Shown in pieces: positions 7,543 through 16,689 of a DNA stretch of 56,021 bases (position 1 is the first letter of the stretch; every line of letters begins with the position of its first letter). Below the pieces are notes generated by a model. That model saw only the letters and a list, made by a program, of their open reading frames with translations, was not told the DNA's origin and did not search any database. The DNA comes from Chloroflexota bacterium (lineage in GTDB: Bacteria > Chloroflexota > Anaerolineae > CG2-30-64-16), in the NCBI GenBank assembly GCA_016876015.1, contig VGOD01000012.1:1-56021 (forward strand), in the 5' to 3' direction. A program made the position numbers and the translations under genes.

Positions 7543-10500
7543 ATGAACCTCTGGCGGCGGCCGCTGGCGATGCTCGGGCTGGCGCTCCTGCTGATAGCCG
7601 GCGCTGCGGCCAGCGCGCGCCAGCTCCCGGTCAGCGCGGCCGGCCCGTGGGTTGTCTTCACACCGCCGACCTCCAGCCTGCCGATGTCGGGCAATCTGCT
7701 GCTCAATGCCGACTTCGAGGCCGGTGCAGCAGCGTGGGATCCTTACGGAGCGGGCTACCAGGTGGATTCCTCGATCAGCCGCAGCGGAAGCCGCTCCCTC
7801 AAGCTCGTCAATGCGGTGGCCAGTCAGACGCACGGCGCTTCGCAGGCGATCTTCCTCAACCAGAGCGCAGTCAAACCGATCTACTTCAGCGGATGGAGCA
7901 GGGCGCACGGCGTCACCGGCGCCGCAGACAGCGACTACAGCATCTACCTCGACCTGTGGTATACGGATGGCACACCCCTCTGGGGGCAGACGTTGAACTT
8001 CGAGGTCGGCGACCACGACTGGCAGTTTCGCGAAGGGTTTATCGCGCCAGCCAGACCGATCGCGGCGATCTACGTCTACTGCCTGCTGCGCAACACGCAC
8101 GAGGGCATCGCCTGGTTCGATGACGTGGCGGTCCACGAGATCAATGCCGATCTGGTCAGCTTCGACGGCGCGACCGTGGCGCTCAGCCAACCCACCTCCC
8201 CGCCCTTCGGCGGCGCGTCGCTGGCGCTGGCCAGCGGCGATGGCCTCTCACTGACGCTGGCGGCCGACGGCGGCGCGGTCACCGGCCTGGCGCTCGGCGC
8301 CGCCGCGATCCACGACCCCGACCGCGGCCACGCAAGCGGCTTTTTCATACGCGATGTGGCCGCCGCCTCCGATTACCTCCACGTGGCCGGCGCCTTGCAG
8401 AAGACCGGGAACACGGTCACACATGCCGCTGCGCTCAACGCCCTGGGCCTGAGCTTCGCGGCCAACTACACGGCCGCCGCCGACCGCCTCGCCATCCATG
8501 CCGTGGTGTCCGACACGACCAGGAGCGAGCGAGCCGTCACTCTCTACTTTGCCCTTCCTGTGCTGACCGCTGATTGGACGTGGGGCGCTGACATTCGCGC
8601 CAGTCAGCAGGCGACACAGGAAGCAGAGCTCGCCAACCTCGGCTGGTACTCCGGCGTGGGAGCCACCGGCTACGCCAGCCGGTATCCCTGGGCCAGCCTG
8701 AGCGGACTTGCCGGCGGCCTGGCGTTGGCCGTGCCCCTGGACAGTCCACGCGTGACGCGCCTGGCATACAACTCAGCCACGCACCAGTTCTACGCAGCTT
8801 TCGACCTGGGGCTGTCTCCGGCCACGAAAACGCCGGGGCAGGCGAGCGTGGATCTGCTGTTCTACCGGTTCGAGCCGACCTGGGGCTTCCGTGCGGCCGC
8901 CCAGGGGTACTATGACCGCTTCCCTGCCGCCTTCGCGCGTCGGGCGCCGCCGGAGCGCGAAGGCATCTGGGTGGCGTTTTCCGATCTGGCGGCGATTCCA
9001 GACATCGAGGACTTCGGCATCGCCTTCCACGAGACAGGCGATCTGCGACACGTGAGCTTTGACGATGCCGCCGGCATCTACACCTTCCGCTACATCACCG
9101 AGCCCTGGTCGCACTGGCTGCCCATCAACGACCCGGCCGTGAACGCAGGCAACTACAGCCAGGTCATGGCCTACCTGCATCAGCAATACCTGGATGGCGA
9201 CGCCCGCGCCGAGGCGACCCTGAGCTCGGGGGCATTCGATGCTGACGGCCGCTATCGTTATACGCCGATCGTGGCGCCCTGGTGCCAGGGGATCGCGGGC
9301 TGCGCCGTTTTCACCGTGAATCCCGACCCCGACATCACTGACCCAACCTATCGGGTGAACAAAGCCAATCTGGAGTGGAACCCGACTGCTCGCCACACCT
9401 ACACGACGACCCCCGGCCTGGATGGCGAGTACGTGGACAGCTTCCTGGCGACGGCCGAGACGCTGGATTTCCGATCAGCTCACTTCGCCGCCGCCGACAT
9501 CCCGCTGGCCTTCGCCACGGCTGACAAACGCGTCGGCATACCGGAAGTGTTCGCGACGACCGAATTCGCGCGCTGGATTACCGCCGACGTACACCAGAAC
9601 CTGAGCCGGCTGACGATGGCGAACTTCATCCTGGTTGATTTGCCGTGGGGTGCGGATTTGTTCGACGTGATGGGCCGCGAGAGCAACTGGCTGCCCGGCG
9701 GCGTCTTCCAACCCGAAGATGACGCCGGCCTCAACTACTACCGCACCCTCGCCTACCAGCGGCCTTACGGCTTACTGATGAACACCGACTTCAACTATCT
9801 GACTCACGACCTGGTCGAGCGCTACTTCCAAATTTGCCTGTTCTACGGCATCTACCCCAGCATGTTCAGCCACGACGCAGCCACTGATCCGTACTGGGAG
9901 AACCCGACGCTTTACGAGCGCGACCGGCCGCTGTTCCAGCGGTACATTCCATTGATCCGCCGCCTCAACGCCGCGGGCTGGCAGCCTGTAACCCTGGCGA
10001 CTTTAGCGAGGCCGGATGTCTATATCGAGCGTTTCGGCACCTGGCCTGATCTGTTCTGGACGCTGCGCAACACGCTGGCGACGCCGGCGGAATTCGAGGT
10101 CAGGCTGGAGGCGGCGGCCCTGGGCCTGCCGTCGGCGCCGATGGCAGCGGATGCGCTGCTCGCAGGCGTGCACTACTCCCTCAGCCCGCCCGCGGCGCTG
10201 CGCGTGCTCACGGTGACGCTGGCTGCGCAGGCCAGCGAGATCCTCTACCTGCCGGCTGCACCGCTCTCGACAACCGTCGCGATCACGCGCAGCGGCAATC
10301 ACGTGGGGCTGCGCTGGCCTCATACGGCCAGCAACGCAGCGTATGAAGTGTGGCGAAGCGCCTGGCCCTATTTCACGCCAGACGACGGGGACTCGATCAG
10401 GATCGGGGAAGCGCCGGCGCCGGCGGCCGGCGAAGCCACCTACTCGGACGCGACCGGCGGGCCTGGCGATCCGGCGGTGAACTACTTCTACCTGGTGCGC

Positions 10501-10581
10501 GGGATCAATGCCGCCGGCCGCTGGTCGTCAGTCTCGAATCGAGTCGGGGAGTTCGACTTCGCGATCGTGCCGGGCCAATGA
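7543..10581 (+). CDS. Large secreted protein with carbohydrate-binding-like and fibronectin III-like domains
   Basis: The 1012-residue protein has a signal peptide (basic start, hydrophobic core 9-25, small-residue site about 30-33). Residues about 45-200 resemble a beta-sandwich carbohydrate-binding module (LLLNADFEAGAAAWDPYG). A long aromatic and Asp-rich middle (about 210-860) looks like a glycoside-hydrolase-type beta domain plus barrel, with stretches such as YVDSFLATAETLDF and PVTLATLARPD. A fibronectin type III-like domain closes the protein (about 905-1005). I infer extracellular glycan binding or hydrolysis; no glycosidase family or catalytic pair can be named by eye. The last 54 bases overlap the convergent deacetylase gene. 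No C-terminal membrane anchor is seen. Confidence 0.78.
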   Translation: MNLWRRPLAMLGLALLLIAGAAASARQLPVSAAGPWVVFTPPTSSLPMSGNLLLNADFEAGAAAWDPYGAGYQVDSSISRSGSRSLKLVNAVASQTHGASQAIFLNQSAVKPIYFSGWSRAHGVTGAADSDYSIYLDLWYTDGTPLWGQTLNFEVGDHDWQFREGFIAPARPIAAIYVYCLLRNTHEGIAWFDDVAVHEINADLVSFDGATVALSQPTSPPFGGASLALASGDGLSLTLAADGGAVTGLALGAAAIHDPDRGHASGFFIRDVAAASDYLHVAGALQKTGNTVTHAAALNALGLSFAANYTAAADRLAIHAVVSDTTRSERAVTLYFALPVLTADWTWGADIRASQQATQEAELANLGWYSGVGATGYASRYPWASLSGLAGGLALAVPLDSPRVTRLAYNSATHQFYAAFDLGLSPATKTPGQASVDLLFYRFEPTWGFRAAAQGYYDRFPAAFARRAPPEREGIWVAFSDLAAIPDIEDFGIAFHETGDLRHVSFDDAAGIYTFRYITEPWSHWLPINDPAVNAGNYSQVMAYLHQQYLDGDARAEATLSSGAFDADGRYRYTPIVAPWCQGIAGCAVFTVNPDPDITDPTYRVNKANLEWNPTARHTYTTTPGLDGEYVDSFLATAETLDFRSAHFAAADIPLAFATADKRVGIPEVFATTEFARWITADVHQNLSRLTMANFILVDLPWGADLFDVMGRESNWLPGGVFQPEDDAGLNYYRTLAYQRPYGLLMNTDFNYLTHDLVERYFQICLFYGIYPSMFSHDAATDPYWENPTLYERDRPLFQRYIPLIRRLNAAGWQPVTLATLARPDVYIERFGTWPDLFWTLRNTLATPAEFEVRLEAAALGLPSAPMAADALLAGVHYSLSPPAALRVLTVTLAAQASEILYLPAAPLSTTVAITRSGNHVGLRWPHTASNAAYEVWRSAWPYFTPDDGDSIRIGEAPAPAAGEATYSDATGGPGDPAVNYFYLVRGINAAGRWSSVSNRVGEFDFAIVPGQ

Positions 10582-11421
10582 GTCGGGCAATCCGGCAAAC
10601 AGCCCCGCCAGCCTGGTCCCTGCGGCGGCCGGCGGCCAGGCCAGCGCGAAGTGCTCGTGGCTCATCAGGCGCTTCACGATCGGTTCTGGCAGCCGGCGGA
10701 ACAGATTGCGCGGGCCGAACTGCGTCCGATGGCACTGTAACGCCTCCCACTTCGCCTCGACCGTTGCGCTGACATCCACGGTCACGTTCACCTGGTCATC
10801 GGGCCAGCCGAAGCCGGCTTCTTCCCAGCGCGCAAACTCGCTCGTGTCCATGCCGAGCGCGGCCATCTCATCGCGCATCTTCTGGAAGAAGGAACGCAGG
10901 ATCGCGGTGTAGAAGAGCCGATCCGCCTGCCAGACCGGCCCCTGTTCCGCGTAGCGGGCCGGGTTCGCGGCCGCGTGGAAAGCTGCCACAGTGTGCTGGT
11001 GGATGGCGATGTGATCCGGGTGGCCATAGCCGCCGTTCGGCTCGAAGGTGGCGACGACGTGAGGTCGCACGCGGCGGATGACGCCGACAAGCCGGCCGAT
11101 CGCCTCTTCGGCCGGCGCGCGAATGTACGCGGCCGGGTCGTCGTTTTCTGGCGCGCCGGCCATCCCCGAATCGCGATACCCCAGGAAGATCACCTCTTGG
11201 ACGCCGATCGTCTCGGCGGCGCAGCGCAACTCTTGTTCGCGCACCTGCGCCAGGGTTTCGGGCGTGGCATAGCTCGGATCGGCGATCTCGCCCGCCTCTC
11301 CGCGCGTGGCGCAGACGAGCGTCACGGCCACGCCCTCCGACGCGTAGCGCGCGATCGAGCCGCCGACGCCGAACGCCTCGTCGTCGGGATGGGCAAACGA
11401 AGCCAGCAGACGGCGCGCCAT
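10528..11421 (-). CDS. PIG-L (LmbE) family zinc deacetylase
   Basis: The 297-residue protein has the two zinc motifs of N-acetylglucosaminyl deacetylases: AHPDDE near the start (His11, Asp13, Asp14) and GHPDHIAIH at about 132-140. The family removes N-acetyl groups from GlcNAc conjugates such as mycothiol or bacillithiol precursors, phosphatidylinositol-GlcNAc or antibiotic intermediates. Which applies here is not readable. The start is supported by AGAGGAA before the ATG. The 3' end overlaps the convergent secreted-protein gene by 54 bases, and the lipoprotein hydrolase gene lies eight bases upstream on the same strand, so both are probably one transcript. Confidence 0.92.
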   Translation of the reverse strand: MARRLLASFAHPDDEAFGVGGSIARYASEGVAVTLVCATRGEAGEIADPSYATPETLAQVREQELRCAAETIGVQEVIFLGYRDSGMAGAPENDDPAAYIRAPAEEAIGRLVGVIRRVRPHVVATFEPNGGYGHPDHIAIHQHTVAAFHAAANPARYAEQGPVWQADRLFYTAILRSFFQKMRDEMAALGMDTSEFARWEEAGFGWPDDQVNVTVDVSATVEAKWEALQCHRTQFGPRNLFRRLPEPIVKRLMSHEHFALAWPPAAAGTRLAGLFAGLPDSLARHDREVELPDSIRD

Positions 11422-11428
11422 CGTTCCT

Positions 11429-12580
11429 CTATCTGACGGACGCGGCCGGCGCCGCGTTCTTCACGTGCCTGTCCATGAACGCCACCGACCGTTGGAGGGC
11501 CACGCCCAGGTTCTGGGCGATGTTGTGATCGTCGTCGGGATAGGTGTAGATCTCGACCGGTTTGCCAACGGCCTTGATCTGCTGGTAAAGGGTCTCGGAG
11601 AATTCCAGCGGCACGCTCGCATCGGCCGTGCCGTGCTGGATCAGCACCGGCCCCGAGAGATCGCGCACGTAGGCATTGGGCGTGATCGAGTCCCAGAACG
11701 CAGGATTCTGCTGCGGCGCGCCGAATTGAGCCGCCAGCTCATCGCGCCAGCGCCGCGTGGGGCTGCTCGATGGGAAAATGGTCGCCGGCCGGCGGTCCCA
11801 CCGCTCGAACTGCTGGGCATAGGTGCCGACTACCCCCGCCCAGATGTCGCCAGCCTTGATGTCGGAGATAGTCACCATCGCGCGCAGCGTGATGCTGCCC
11901 CCCATGGAGTGCCCCCACATCCCGATGCGCTTCGGGTCGGCGTCTCGGAAGCGTTTGATGGACGAGATCGCGTTGAGCACGTCAATGGTGTAGTCGGGCG
12001 AGATGGAGCCGGAGGAGGGGGTTCCCTCCGACTTGCCATGCCCGCGATAATCGGACTTGACGACGATGTAGCCGCTGCGCGCAAACGCGTCCACATAGGC
12101 CACGTAGCGTTCGGTGGTGCGATACTCGGCCGGCGGGATGTAGCCGTGGTTGAAAATCACCACGGGCCAGCCTGTGGCCGGTTTCTCGCCCTTCGGAACC
12201 GTCAGCAGCGCGTAGATCTTCAGCCCCTCGGACTTGTACGAGGCGATGTAGCGGTTGTAGTTCGCGCCGGCCGGCAGTGTTTCCTCGATCACGATGTCGC
12301 TGCCAGGGTAGCTTTGCCGGCGCATGAATTCGACCGACAACGGATTGGGTGGGAGCGGCGACGGGGTCGCGGTCGGCGTAACTGTTGAGGTTGGGGTTGG
12401 GGTTGGGGTCGAGGTTGAGGTTAAGGTTGAGGTTAAGGTCGAGGTTGAGGTTAAGGTTGAGGTGGGCGCGGGGGATGCCTGCGCCACGATCGTCGCCGGC
12501 GGTGCGTTGTTGCAGGCAGATGCGAGCAATGCCAGCGCCACGAACAACAAGATCGTCGGAGTCCTTTGGGTTGTATTCAT
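11429..12580 (-). CDS. Alpha/beta-hydrolase lipoprotein (dienelactone hydrolase/S9-like)
   Basis: The protein of about 383 residues has a lipoprotein signal (LLASAC), then a Thr/Pro/Ser linker encoded by hexameric DNA repeats (12385-12470), then an alpha/beta-hydrolase fold. Visible landmarks are the oxyanion strand VVIFNHGY, the nucleophile elbow GHSMGG, a probable acid in HGTADASVPLEF and the catalytic His in DDDHNIAQ. It is a membrane-anchored esterase or peptidase on the cell surface. I prefer the ATG at 12580 over the one at 12601, because the promoter at 12617-12645 would start transcription near 12610 and leave almost no leader for the longer form. It probably shares a transcript with the deacetylase downstream. 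Confidence 0.85.
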   Translation of the reverse strand: MNTTQRTPTILLFVALALLASACNNAPPATIVAQASPAPTSTLTSTSTLTSTLTSTSTPTPTPTSTVTPTATPSPLPPNPLSVEFMRRQSYPGSDIVIEETLPAGANYNRYIASYKSEGLKIYALLTVPKGEKPATGWPVVIFNHGYIPPAEYRTTERYVAYVDAFARSGYIVVKSDYRGHGKSEGTPSSGSISPDYTIDVLNAISSIKRFRDADPKRIGMWGHSMGGSITLRAMVTISDIKAGDIWAGVVGTYAQQFERWDRRPATIFPSSSPTRRWRDELAAQFGAPQQNPAFWDSITPNAYVRDLSGPVLIQHGTADASVPLEFSETLYQQIKAVGKPVEIYTYPDDDHNIAQNLGVALQRSVAFMDRHVKNAAPAASVR

Positions 12581-12616
12581 GTCTGCACAAATGCCCTTCA
12601 TAGGTCAGGTCTCTAC

Positions 12617-12645
12617 ATTCTACGCGGGACCGTTCGAGAGTGCAA
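12617..12645 (-). promoter_or_regulatory. Sigma-70-type promoter for the hydrolase-deacetylase operon
   Basis: On the minus strand TTGCAC (-35) and TAGAAT (-10) are separated by exactly 17 bases. They lie about 37 bases upstream of the preferred start codon at 12580. Confidence 0.6.
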
Positions 12646-13369
12646 GATACCAACGCGTGACCAGCGCGACAGTCAGGCGGGCTACATTCCGGCCAGCAGC
12701 CACCCATGCTGGCCGCGGCGCCAGCCCGCTCTGTGGGACGACGGATGAAGACCTCACCCCCCTGCCCCTGAGGCGGCGTGCCCGGAGCCTCTTGCGTGAG
12801 TGTCCGAAAACCTGCAAATCGCCCGAAGTTGATCACTCACACTAGCCATGAGGCAGACGCTCACAAACGCCCTTGATATGGAAGGCCTGCGATTGCACTG
12901 CAGTGTAGGACCGGAGACACTGAGCGATGAAAGACTGCTTGTTTCCCTTCATAAAGCTCGTGCGAAGTCACATCATGTTCCGGCACAAGTGCACGTGGAG
13001 AACCACAATGGCTGCGAGAGCACCGAGAGACGGTGGCAGTCGCAGAGAGCTGGGACCGCAACCGCATGAGTGCCCGTTCATGAAGGTGAAGGGTCACCTG
13101 GGACGTAGCTGGGTCTCAGTTGCTGTCCCGAAGCGCCGGGCGGCGAGTCCCCTCTGGCTCACGGCACCGCGACGCGCCAGTTCCCCCTCCATCTGGTACA
13201 GGGGATAAGTTCGAATCCCCTTGAGGGCACGAACCCCTGTACCTGGATCGCTTGGAAGCGAAACTAAATCGCCGGCAGCACCAGCCGGGTACTAAGCACC
13301 AAGCCCTGTTGTTGATTGTGTCTCGTACCATGAGTGGGTTGAGATATTTAACCTCAGGTTGGGCGTGGG
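12646..13369. other. Gene-free stretch, possibly holding a structured RNA
   Basis: I see no convincing protein frame here. A weak frame at 12848-13069 has no family features. Composition is less GC-rich than the neighbours. Several stems are visible, the strongest at 13195-13243 (see that entry), with CGCTTGGAAGCG and CGGCAGCACCAGCCG just after it. I could not match the stretch to RNase P, tmRNA, 6S or SRP RNA by eye. Confidence 0.4.
13195..13243 (+). other. Two mutually exclusive stems (possible RNA switch or attenuator)
   Basis: GGTACAGGGG (13195-13204) pairs perfectly with CCCCTGTACC (13234-13243). The same GGGG also forms GGGGAT / ATCCCC (13201-13206 with 13215-13220) around the loop AAGTTCGA. 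The two cannot form together. No T-run follows. Confidence 0.4.
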
Positions 13370-13579
13370 TGTCAGTGTCGGCACAATGCTGAAGTTGAAC
13401 ATCTCAACCCACTCGTGGCCGCGATCTGGGGTTTTTACGTCATCGGCATCTATTCCATCACCAGTGATTTGCTGACTATCGTTGTCGGAGCAATCGCTAT
13501 CCGGCGCGTTCAGGGCATTCCCTGGTATGCGGCGGCACTGATTTCGCTGTTCGGCCACTGTGGGTATACGGCATCATGA
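13370..13579 (+). pseudogene. Remnant of a membrane protein
   Basis: A frame ending with TGA at 13577-13579 encodes two hydrophobic segments (around GFYVIGIYSITSDLLTIVVG and WYAAALISLFG) joined by a short basic loop (RRVQG). It has no start, and the upstream part runs into a low-complexity hairpin at about 13341-13410. It looks like the C-terminal end of a broken integral membrane protein. The original family cannot be named. Confidence 0.45.
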
Positions 13580-13584
13580 CGACG

Positions 13585-13977
13585 TCCGTCCGTTGACAGG
13601 GAAGCGGGAGGCGAACGGTGAGGTCGTCGGGATTCTCTTCGACGACAGTGCCCAGGTCGCTGACACCGGCGATCCGGCGCTGCTCTTCTGCGAGCCGGAT
13701 AGCCTCAGCTACGGCAGCACCGCGTTCGAGTTCCTGGCCGACGCCTGGCGGCGCTGGCCGACGCACGTTATCTTGGTGGTCACCGACGGCGACGGCCCAT
13801 CCGCTGATTGCCCCATCCCGCTGGCGCTGCCCGGTGACTAAGTTCGCACATCCGCCATCCTGATTCCACCCGACTGCGATCCCGCGCGCTGTGAGCTAGA
13901 TCGCCGCCCGGGTAGTGACACTCGGCGACCTGCGCGGCCTCGCCGACGTCCTGGCTTTGCTCACGCCGCGCACCTGA
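13585..13977 (+). pseudogene. Frameshifted VWA-domain-like gene remnant
   Basis: Fragments of one protein can be followed through three frames. The first (FDDSAQVADTG, YGSTAFEFLADAWRRWP, VILVVTDGDGP) resembles the end of a von Willebrand factor A domain, where a Thr after a Gly/Ser and a TDG motif are typical. The second reads SAILIPPDCDPARCEL, and the third AARVVTLGDLRGLADVLALL and a stop at 13975-13977. Internal stops and shifts at about 13842 and 13895 mark it as broken. It sits beside a WGR remnant, and both may stem from one lost module. The VWA assignment is moderate. Confidence 0.5.
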
Positions 13978-14006
13978 CGAGGGGCACCCACCCTCAGAAA
14001 GATGAA

Positions 14007-14037
14007 GCCCAACCGGGTGCGGTTGGGCCTTTGCTTT
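14007..14037 (+). terminator. Rho-independent-like terminator
   Basis: GCCCAACC and GGTTGGGC pair across a six-base loop and are followed by CTTTGCTTT. It lies 30 bases after the VWA remnant stop codon on the same strand. Confidence 0.65.
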
Positions 14038-14049
14038 GGTAGCGAGATG

Positions 14050-14382
14050 GTGAGTTCGGTCGTGCTTCACGCGCGCCGACGACGCGATAGCCGTGGCGCA
14101 TACGGATTTTGAGGCTGGCGCGGATCAGCGGCCAGGGGGCCTCGAGGGAGCGAATGACGTGATACACGTGCGCTGCCATTCACCCTTGCGGCCATAGCTG
14201 CGGATGACGGCGTGGTCGTCCAGCAGGGTCGGCTCCACGGCGATACGGTAGTAGCGCCGTGCATTGGCTGCGGGGGCGATACACACCAATTCAACAGCGG
14301 TGAAAACAGCAGGCGGCCTGTCCCAGTCTGGCGTAGTGTCTTTGGCAACAGGAAAGACATGCCCGACGGGTGTATCGGGCAT
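14050..14382 (-). pseudogene. Frameshifted WGR-domain gene remnant
   Basis: One minus-strand frame reads ELVCIAPAANARRYYRIAVE and IRSYGRKGEWQR, the pattern of a WGR domain with a degraded Trp-Gly-Arg core. After a shift near 14170, a second frame supplies the rest (YHVIRSLEAPWPLIRASL, then RMRHGYRVVGA), which matches the usual C-terminal helix region. WGR domains bind nucleic acid or accompany PARP-like and VWA/MoxR systems. The split frames mean no intact product. Confidence 0.55.
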
Positions 14383-14489
14383 GAGGTGGGCGATGGTCAG
14401 TCGTCCGGCGACGGCGGATGTACTCGTCGCGCCTGGGTCGCCGGATCGGGTGTGACCAGATCCGCTGCAGGTTAGGGTCAGTTTGGAAA

Positions 14490-14606
14490 TCAGGCGGCCA
14501 CCGGCGTGCGCTTGAGCATGATGTGAATGGACGCCAGGTAGATCATGGCCGCACTGCTTTCGGCCAGTTTTTCATAGTCCTTGCTCAACAGGAATCTCCA
14601 AACCGA
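14490..14606 (-). mobile_element. C-terminal fragment of an IS5/IS1182-type DDE transposase
   Basis: The minus strand encodes SVWRFLLSKDYEKLAESSAA and MIYLASIHIMLKR before a stop at 14490-14492. This is the characteristic tail of IS5-group transposases (LSKDYE motif, then an aliphatic helix and basic end). The rest of the element is absent: the fragment begins about 15 bases from the hflC-like stop codon. It is an insertion-sequence relic that helps explain the decayed genes beside it. Confidence 0.7.
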
Positions 14607-14620
14607 CCCTCAGACAGCCG

Positions 14621-15508
14621 TCAGTTGCCGGCCGGCGCCGCGCTTGCCGGCGGCACAAGCTGCGGCGATTCCAAGTAGCGCAGCAGATCCGATTTCGGCG
14701 GCAGCATGATCTTCGATCCCGCGCCCAGGATCGTCTCATACACCTGTAGCCGCCGCACGAAGCCGTAGAACTCGACATCCTGACTGAAAGCCTGGGCGGT
14801 GACTGCCGCAGCGCGTGCGTCGCCTTCACCGCGCTCGATTTGGCTCTGGCCATAGGCCGTCGCCAGGGTGATCTCACGCTGCTTGTCGGCCGCGGCTCGG
14901 GTTTCTAACGCCTTCTCTTCGCCTTCAGCCCGGTAGCGTTTAGCGATGCGCTCGCGCTCAGCCTGCATACGGGCGAACACACTGGCCTGCACCTCGGTCG
15001 GCAGGTCAATGCGCCGGATGCGCACTTCCAGCAGCGTGATGCCGAAAGACTCAGCCGCTGGCCGCGAGCCGACCGTCACCGAAGCCACGATCGGCTCGCG
15101 CTTCTCGCGCACGATGTCAATGAATTGATGTCTGGCGATCTCCTCCCGCAGGCGACCGGCAATGACCTGATCCAGGCGGGCCATCGCCCCAGTCTCGTCG
15201 CGCACCGTGCGGTAGAACAACAGCGGATCGGTGATCTGCCAGCGTGACACGTGATCCACCAACAGCCGCTTCTTGTCCAGGGTCAGGTACTCGGCGGTTT
15301 GGGGCTCGGTGCCAAGGACGCGCTTGTCCAGCAGGACCAGATCCTGGACGAAGGGTATCTTGAAGTACAAGCCGGGGTCACGTGTTACCCGCCGCGGCTC
15401 GCCAAACTGGAACACCAAACCTTGCTGCCACTCGCCGACGATGTAGATCGTCTGTAGGGCGATGAAACCCAACGCGATGATCAAACCAATGGCAATGTAT
15501 TTTTTCAT
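14621..15508 (-). CDS. hflC: HflC-like SPFH protease modulator
   Basis: The 295-residue protein has one N-terminal membrane helix (about 3-21) and an SPFH/band 7 domain (about 20-190), with GEWQQGLVFQFGEPRRV at its start and DPGLYFKIPFVQDLV. A charged coiled coil follows (AERERIAKRYRAEGEEKALE). HflC pairs with HflK to form a large membrane cage around the FtsH protease. The start MKKYIAIG has GCAGGAGC upstream; a longer frame adds ten residues without a signal. The hflK-like gene lies 114 bases upstream on the same strand. Confidence 0.88.
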   Translation of the reverse strand: MKKYIAIGLIIALGFIALQTIYIVGEWQQGLVFQFGEPRRVTRDPGLYFKIPFVQDLVLLDKRVLGTEPQTAEYLTLDKKRLLVDHVSRWQITDPLLFYRTVRDETGAMARLDQVIAGRLREEIARHQFIDIVREKREPIVASVTVGSRPAAESFGITLLEVRIRRIDLPTEVQASVFARMQAERERIAKRYRAEGEEKALETRAAADKQREITLATAYGQSQIERGEGDARAAAVTAQAFSQDVEFYGFVRRLQVYETILGAGSKIMLPPKSDLLRYLESPQLVPPASAAPAGN

Positions 15509-15622
15509 TCGTATGCTCCTGCCTGCGTTGACGCGCAAGCACTTGTGTGTCGTGTGGCCGCTCGCCAGCCACCCGGAGGGGCGGCGACTATCGGCGGCCG
15601 CGGGGAAAGCGGCCAGACTCGA

Positions 15623-16648
15623 TTACGGTTGCACCCTGGTCGGGGCGGTAGGTGACGTGACCGCCGGCGCCGAATTACTCAGCGACAAGAGCGGTAAGAC
15701 CCCACTGTTGGGTTCCAGCACATAGATTTCGGCGTCAGCGAGCACCTGTTCGATGCTCTCCAGGTAGAGGCGCTCACGCATCACCTCTGGGGCCTTGCGG
15801 TATTCGGCTAACAGCGCCAGGAAGCGAGCCGCGTCCCCTTCTGCCCGAATCAGGCGCTGCGCGCGGTACGCTTCGGCCTCCAATACCCGCTGGGCCGCCT
15901 GGCCGCGCGCGGCCGGCACCACCTGTTCGGCGTAACCCTCGGCTTCTTTGACCAGGCGCTCCCGGTCTTCGAAGGCCCGCACGACATCGTGGAAGGCGTC
16001 GCGCACTTCAGCCGGCGGATCCACGGCCAGCAGCCGAGCTTCAGTGACCAACAAACCGGTTCGGTACAGATCCAGCAGGTTCTGCAGGTGCGTCTTGACC
16101 TGATCCTGCACCTGCACACGCCCTTCGGTCATCGTGAAATCCACCGTGTTCTGCCCAACCGCCGCGCGCAGCGCGACCTCGGCCGAGGCCCTGAGCACGG
16201 CCTCCGCATCGCGCACGTGGAACAGGTAAGCCACCGGATCCTGCACCAGGTACTGAAGAAAAAGCTGCACCACGACGATATTCTCGTCGCCGGTGAGCAT
16301 GTGCGCCTCTTGCGACACCACGTTCACGGCGGCAGCTTTCGTGCGGTAGCCGATCTCGGCGGTGCGCACGCGCGCGATGTCTACGATGTAGTTGGATTGG
16401 ATGGGCGCCGGAAGGCGGTAGTGCAGCCCTGATTCACTCTGGCGCGATATCCGGCCGAAGGTCAGCACGATGCCGCGCTCGCCCGGCCCCACTATGTAGA
16501 AACCCGATACCAGCCATAGACCCACTATGGCGATCAGTAACACCCAGGGTAGGCGGGGTAAGAGCCATTGCAGCGGGTTCTGGGGCGCCCGCGGCAGGTC
16601 CACCACGTTGTTCGGCGCGGGTGTCTGCGGTTTGTACACTCGTCTCAT
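15623..16648 (-). CDS. hflK: HflK-like SPFH protease modulator
   Basis: The 341-residue protein has an N-terminal proline-rich cytoplasmic stretch, a membrane helix (about 33-54), the HflK hallmark VGPGERGIVLTFGR and then the SPFH domain with TGDENIVVVQLFLQYLV. It ends in a coiled coil (AARGQAAQRVLEAEAYRAQR). It partners HflC in regulating FtsH. AAGGAG sits about ten bases before the ATG. It is shorter than Escherichia coli HflK (about 419) because it lacks the long Gly-rich N-terminus. The hairpin at 16690-16729 lies just upstream. Confidence 0.9.
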   Translation of the reverse strand: MRRVYKPQTPAPNNVVDLPRAPQNPLQWLLPRLPWVLLIAIVGLWLVSGFYIVGPGERGIVLTFGRISRQSESGLHYRLPAPIQSNYIVDIARVRTAEIGYRTKAAAVNVVSQEAHMLTGDENIVVVQLFLQYLVQDPVAYLFHVRDAEAVLRASAEVALRAAVGQNTVDFTMTEGRVQVQDQVKTHLQNLLDLYRTGLLVTEARLLAVDPPAEVRDAFHDVVRAFEDRERLVKEAEGYAEQVVPAARGQAAQRVLEAEAYRAQRLIRAEGDAARFLALLAEYRKAPEVMRERLYLESIEQVLADAEIYVLEPNSGVLPLLSLSNSAPAVTSPTAPTRVQP

Positions 16649-16689
16649 TGCATCTGCTCCTTGTAAAGGTCAAACTCGGATTCTTCGGT

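Noticed and set aside
12848..13069. 73-codon frame in the gene-free stretch
   Set aside because: No start signal, no recognisable domain, and stems suggest non-coding DNA instead.
13195..13225. TTCGAAT motif like a tRNA T-loop
   Set aside because: The stem expected right beside it (five pairs around TTCGAAT) does not form, and no D-arm, anticodon arm or acceptor stem can be placed around it.
14490..14606. Complete insertion sequence
   Set aside because: Only the transposase tail is present and no pair of terminal inverted repeats is visible.
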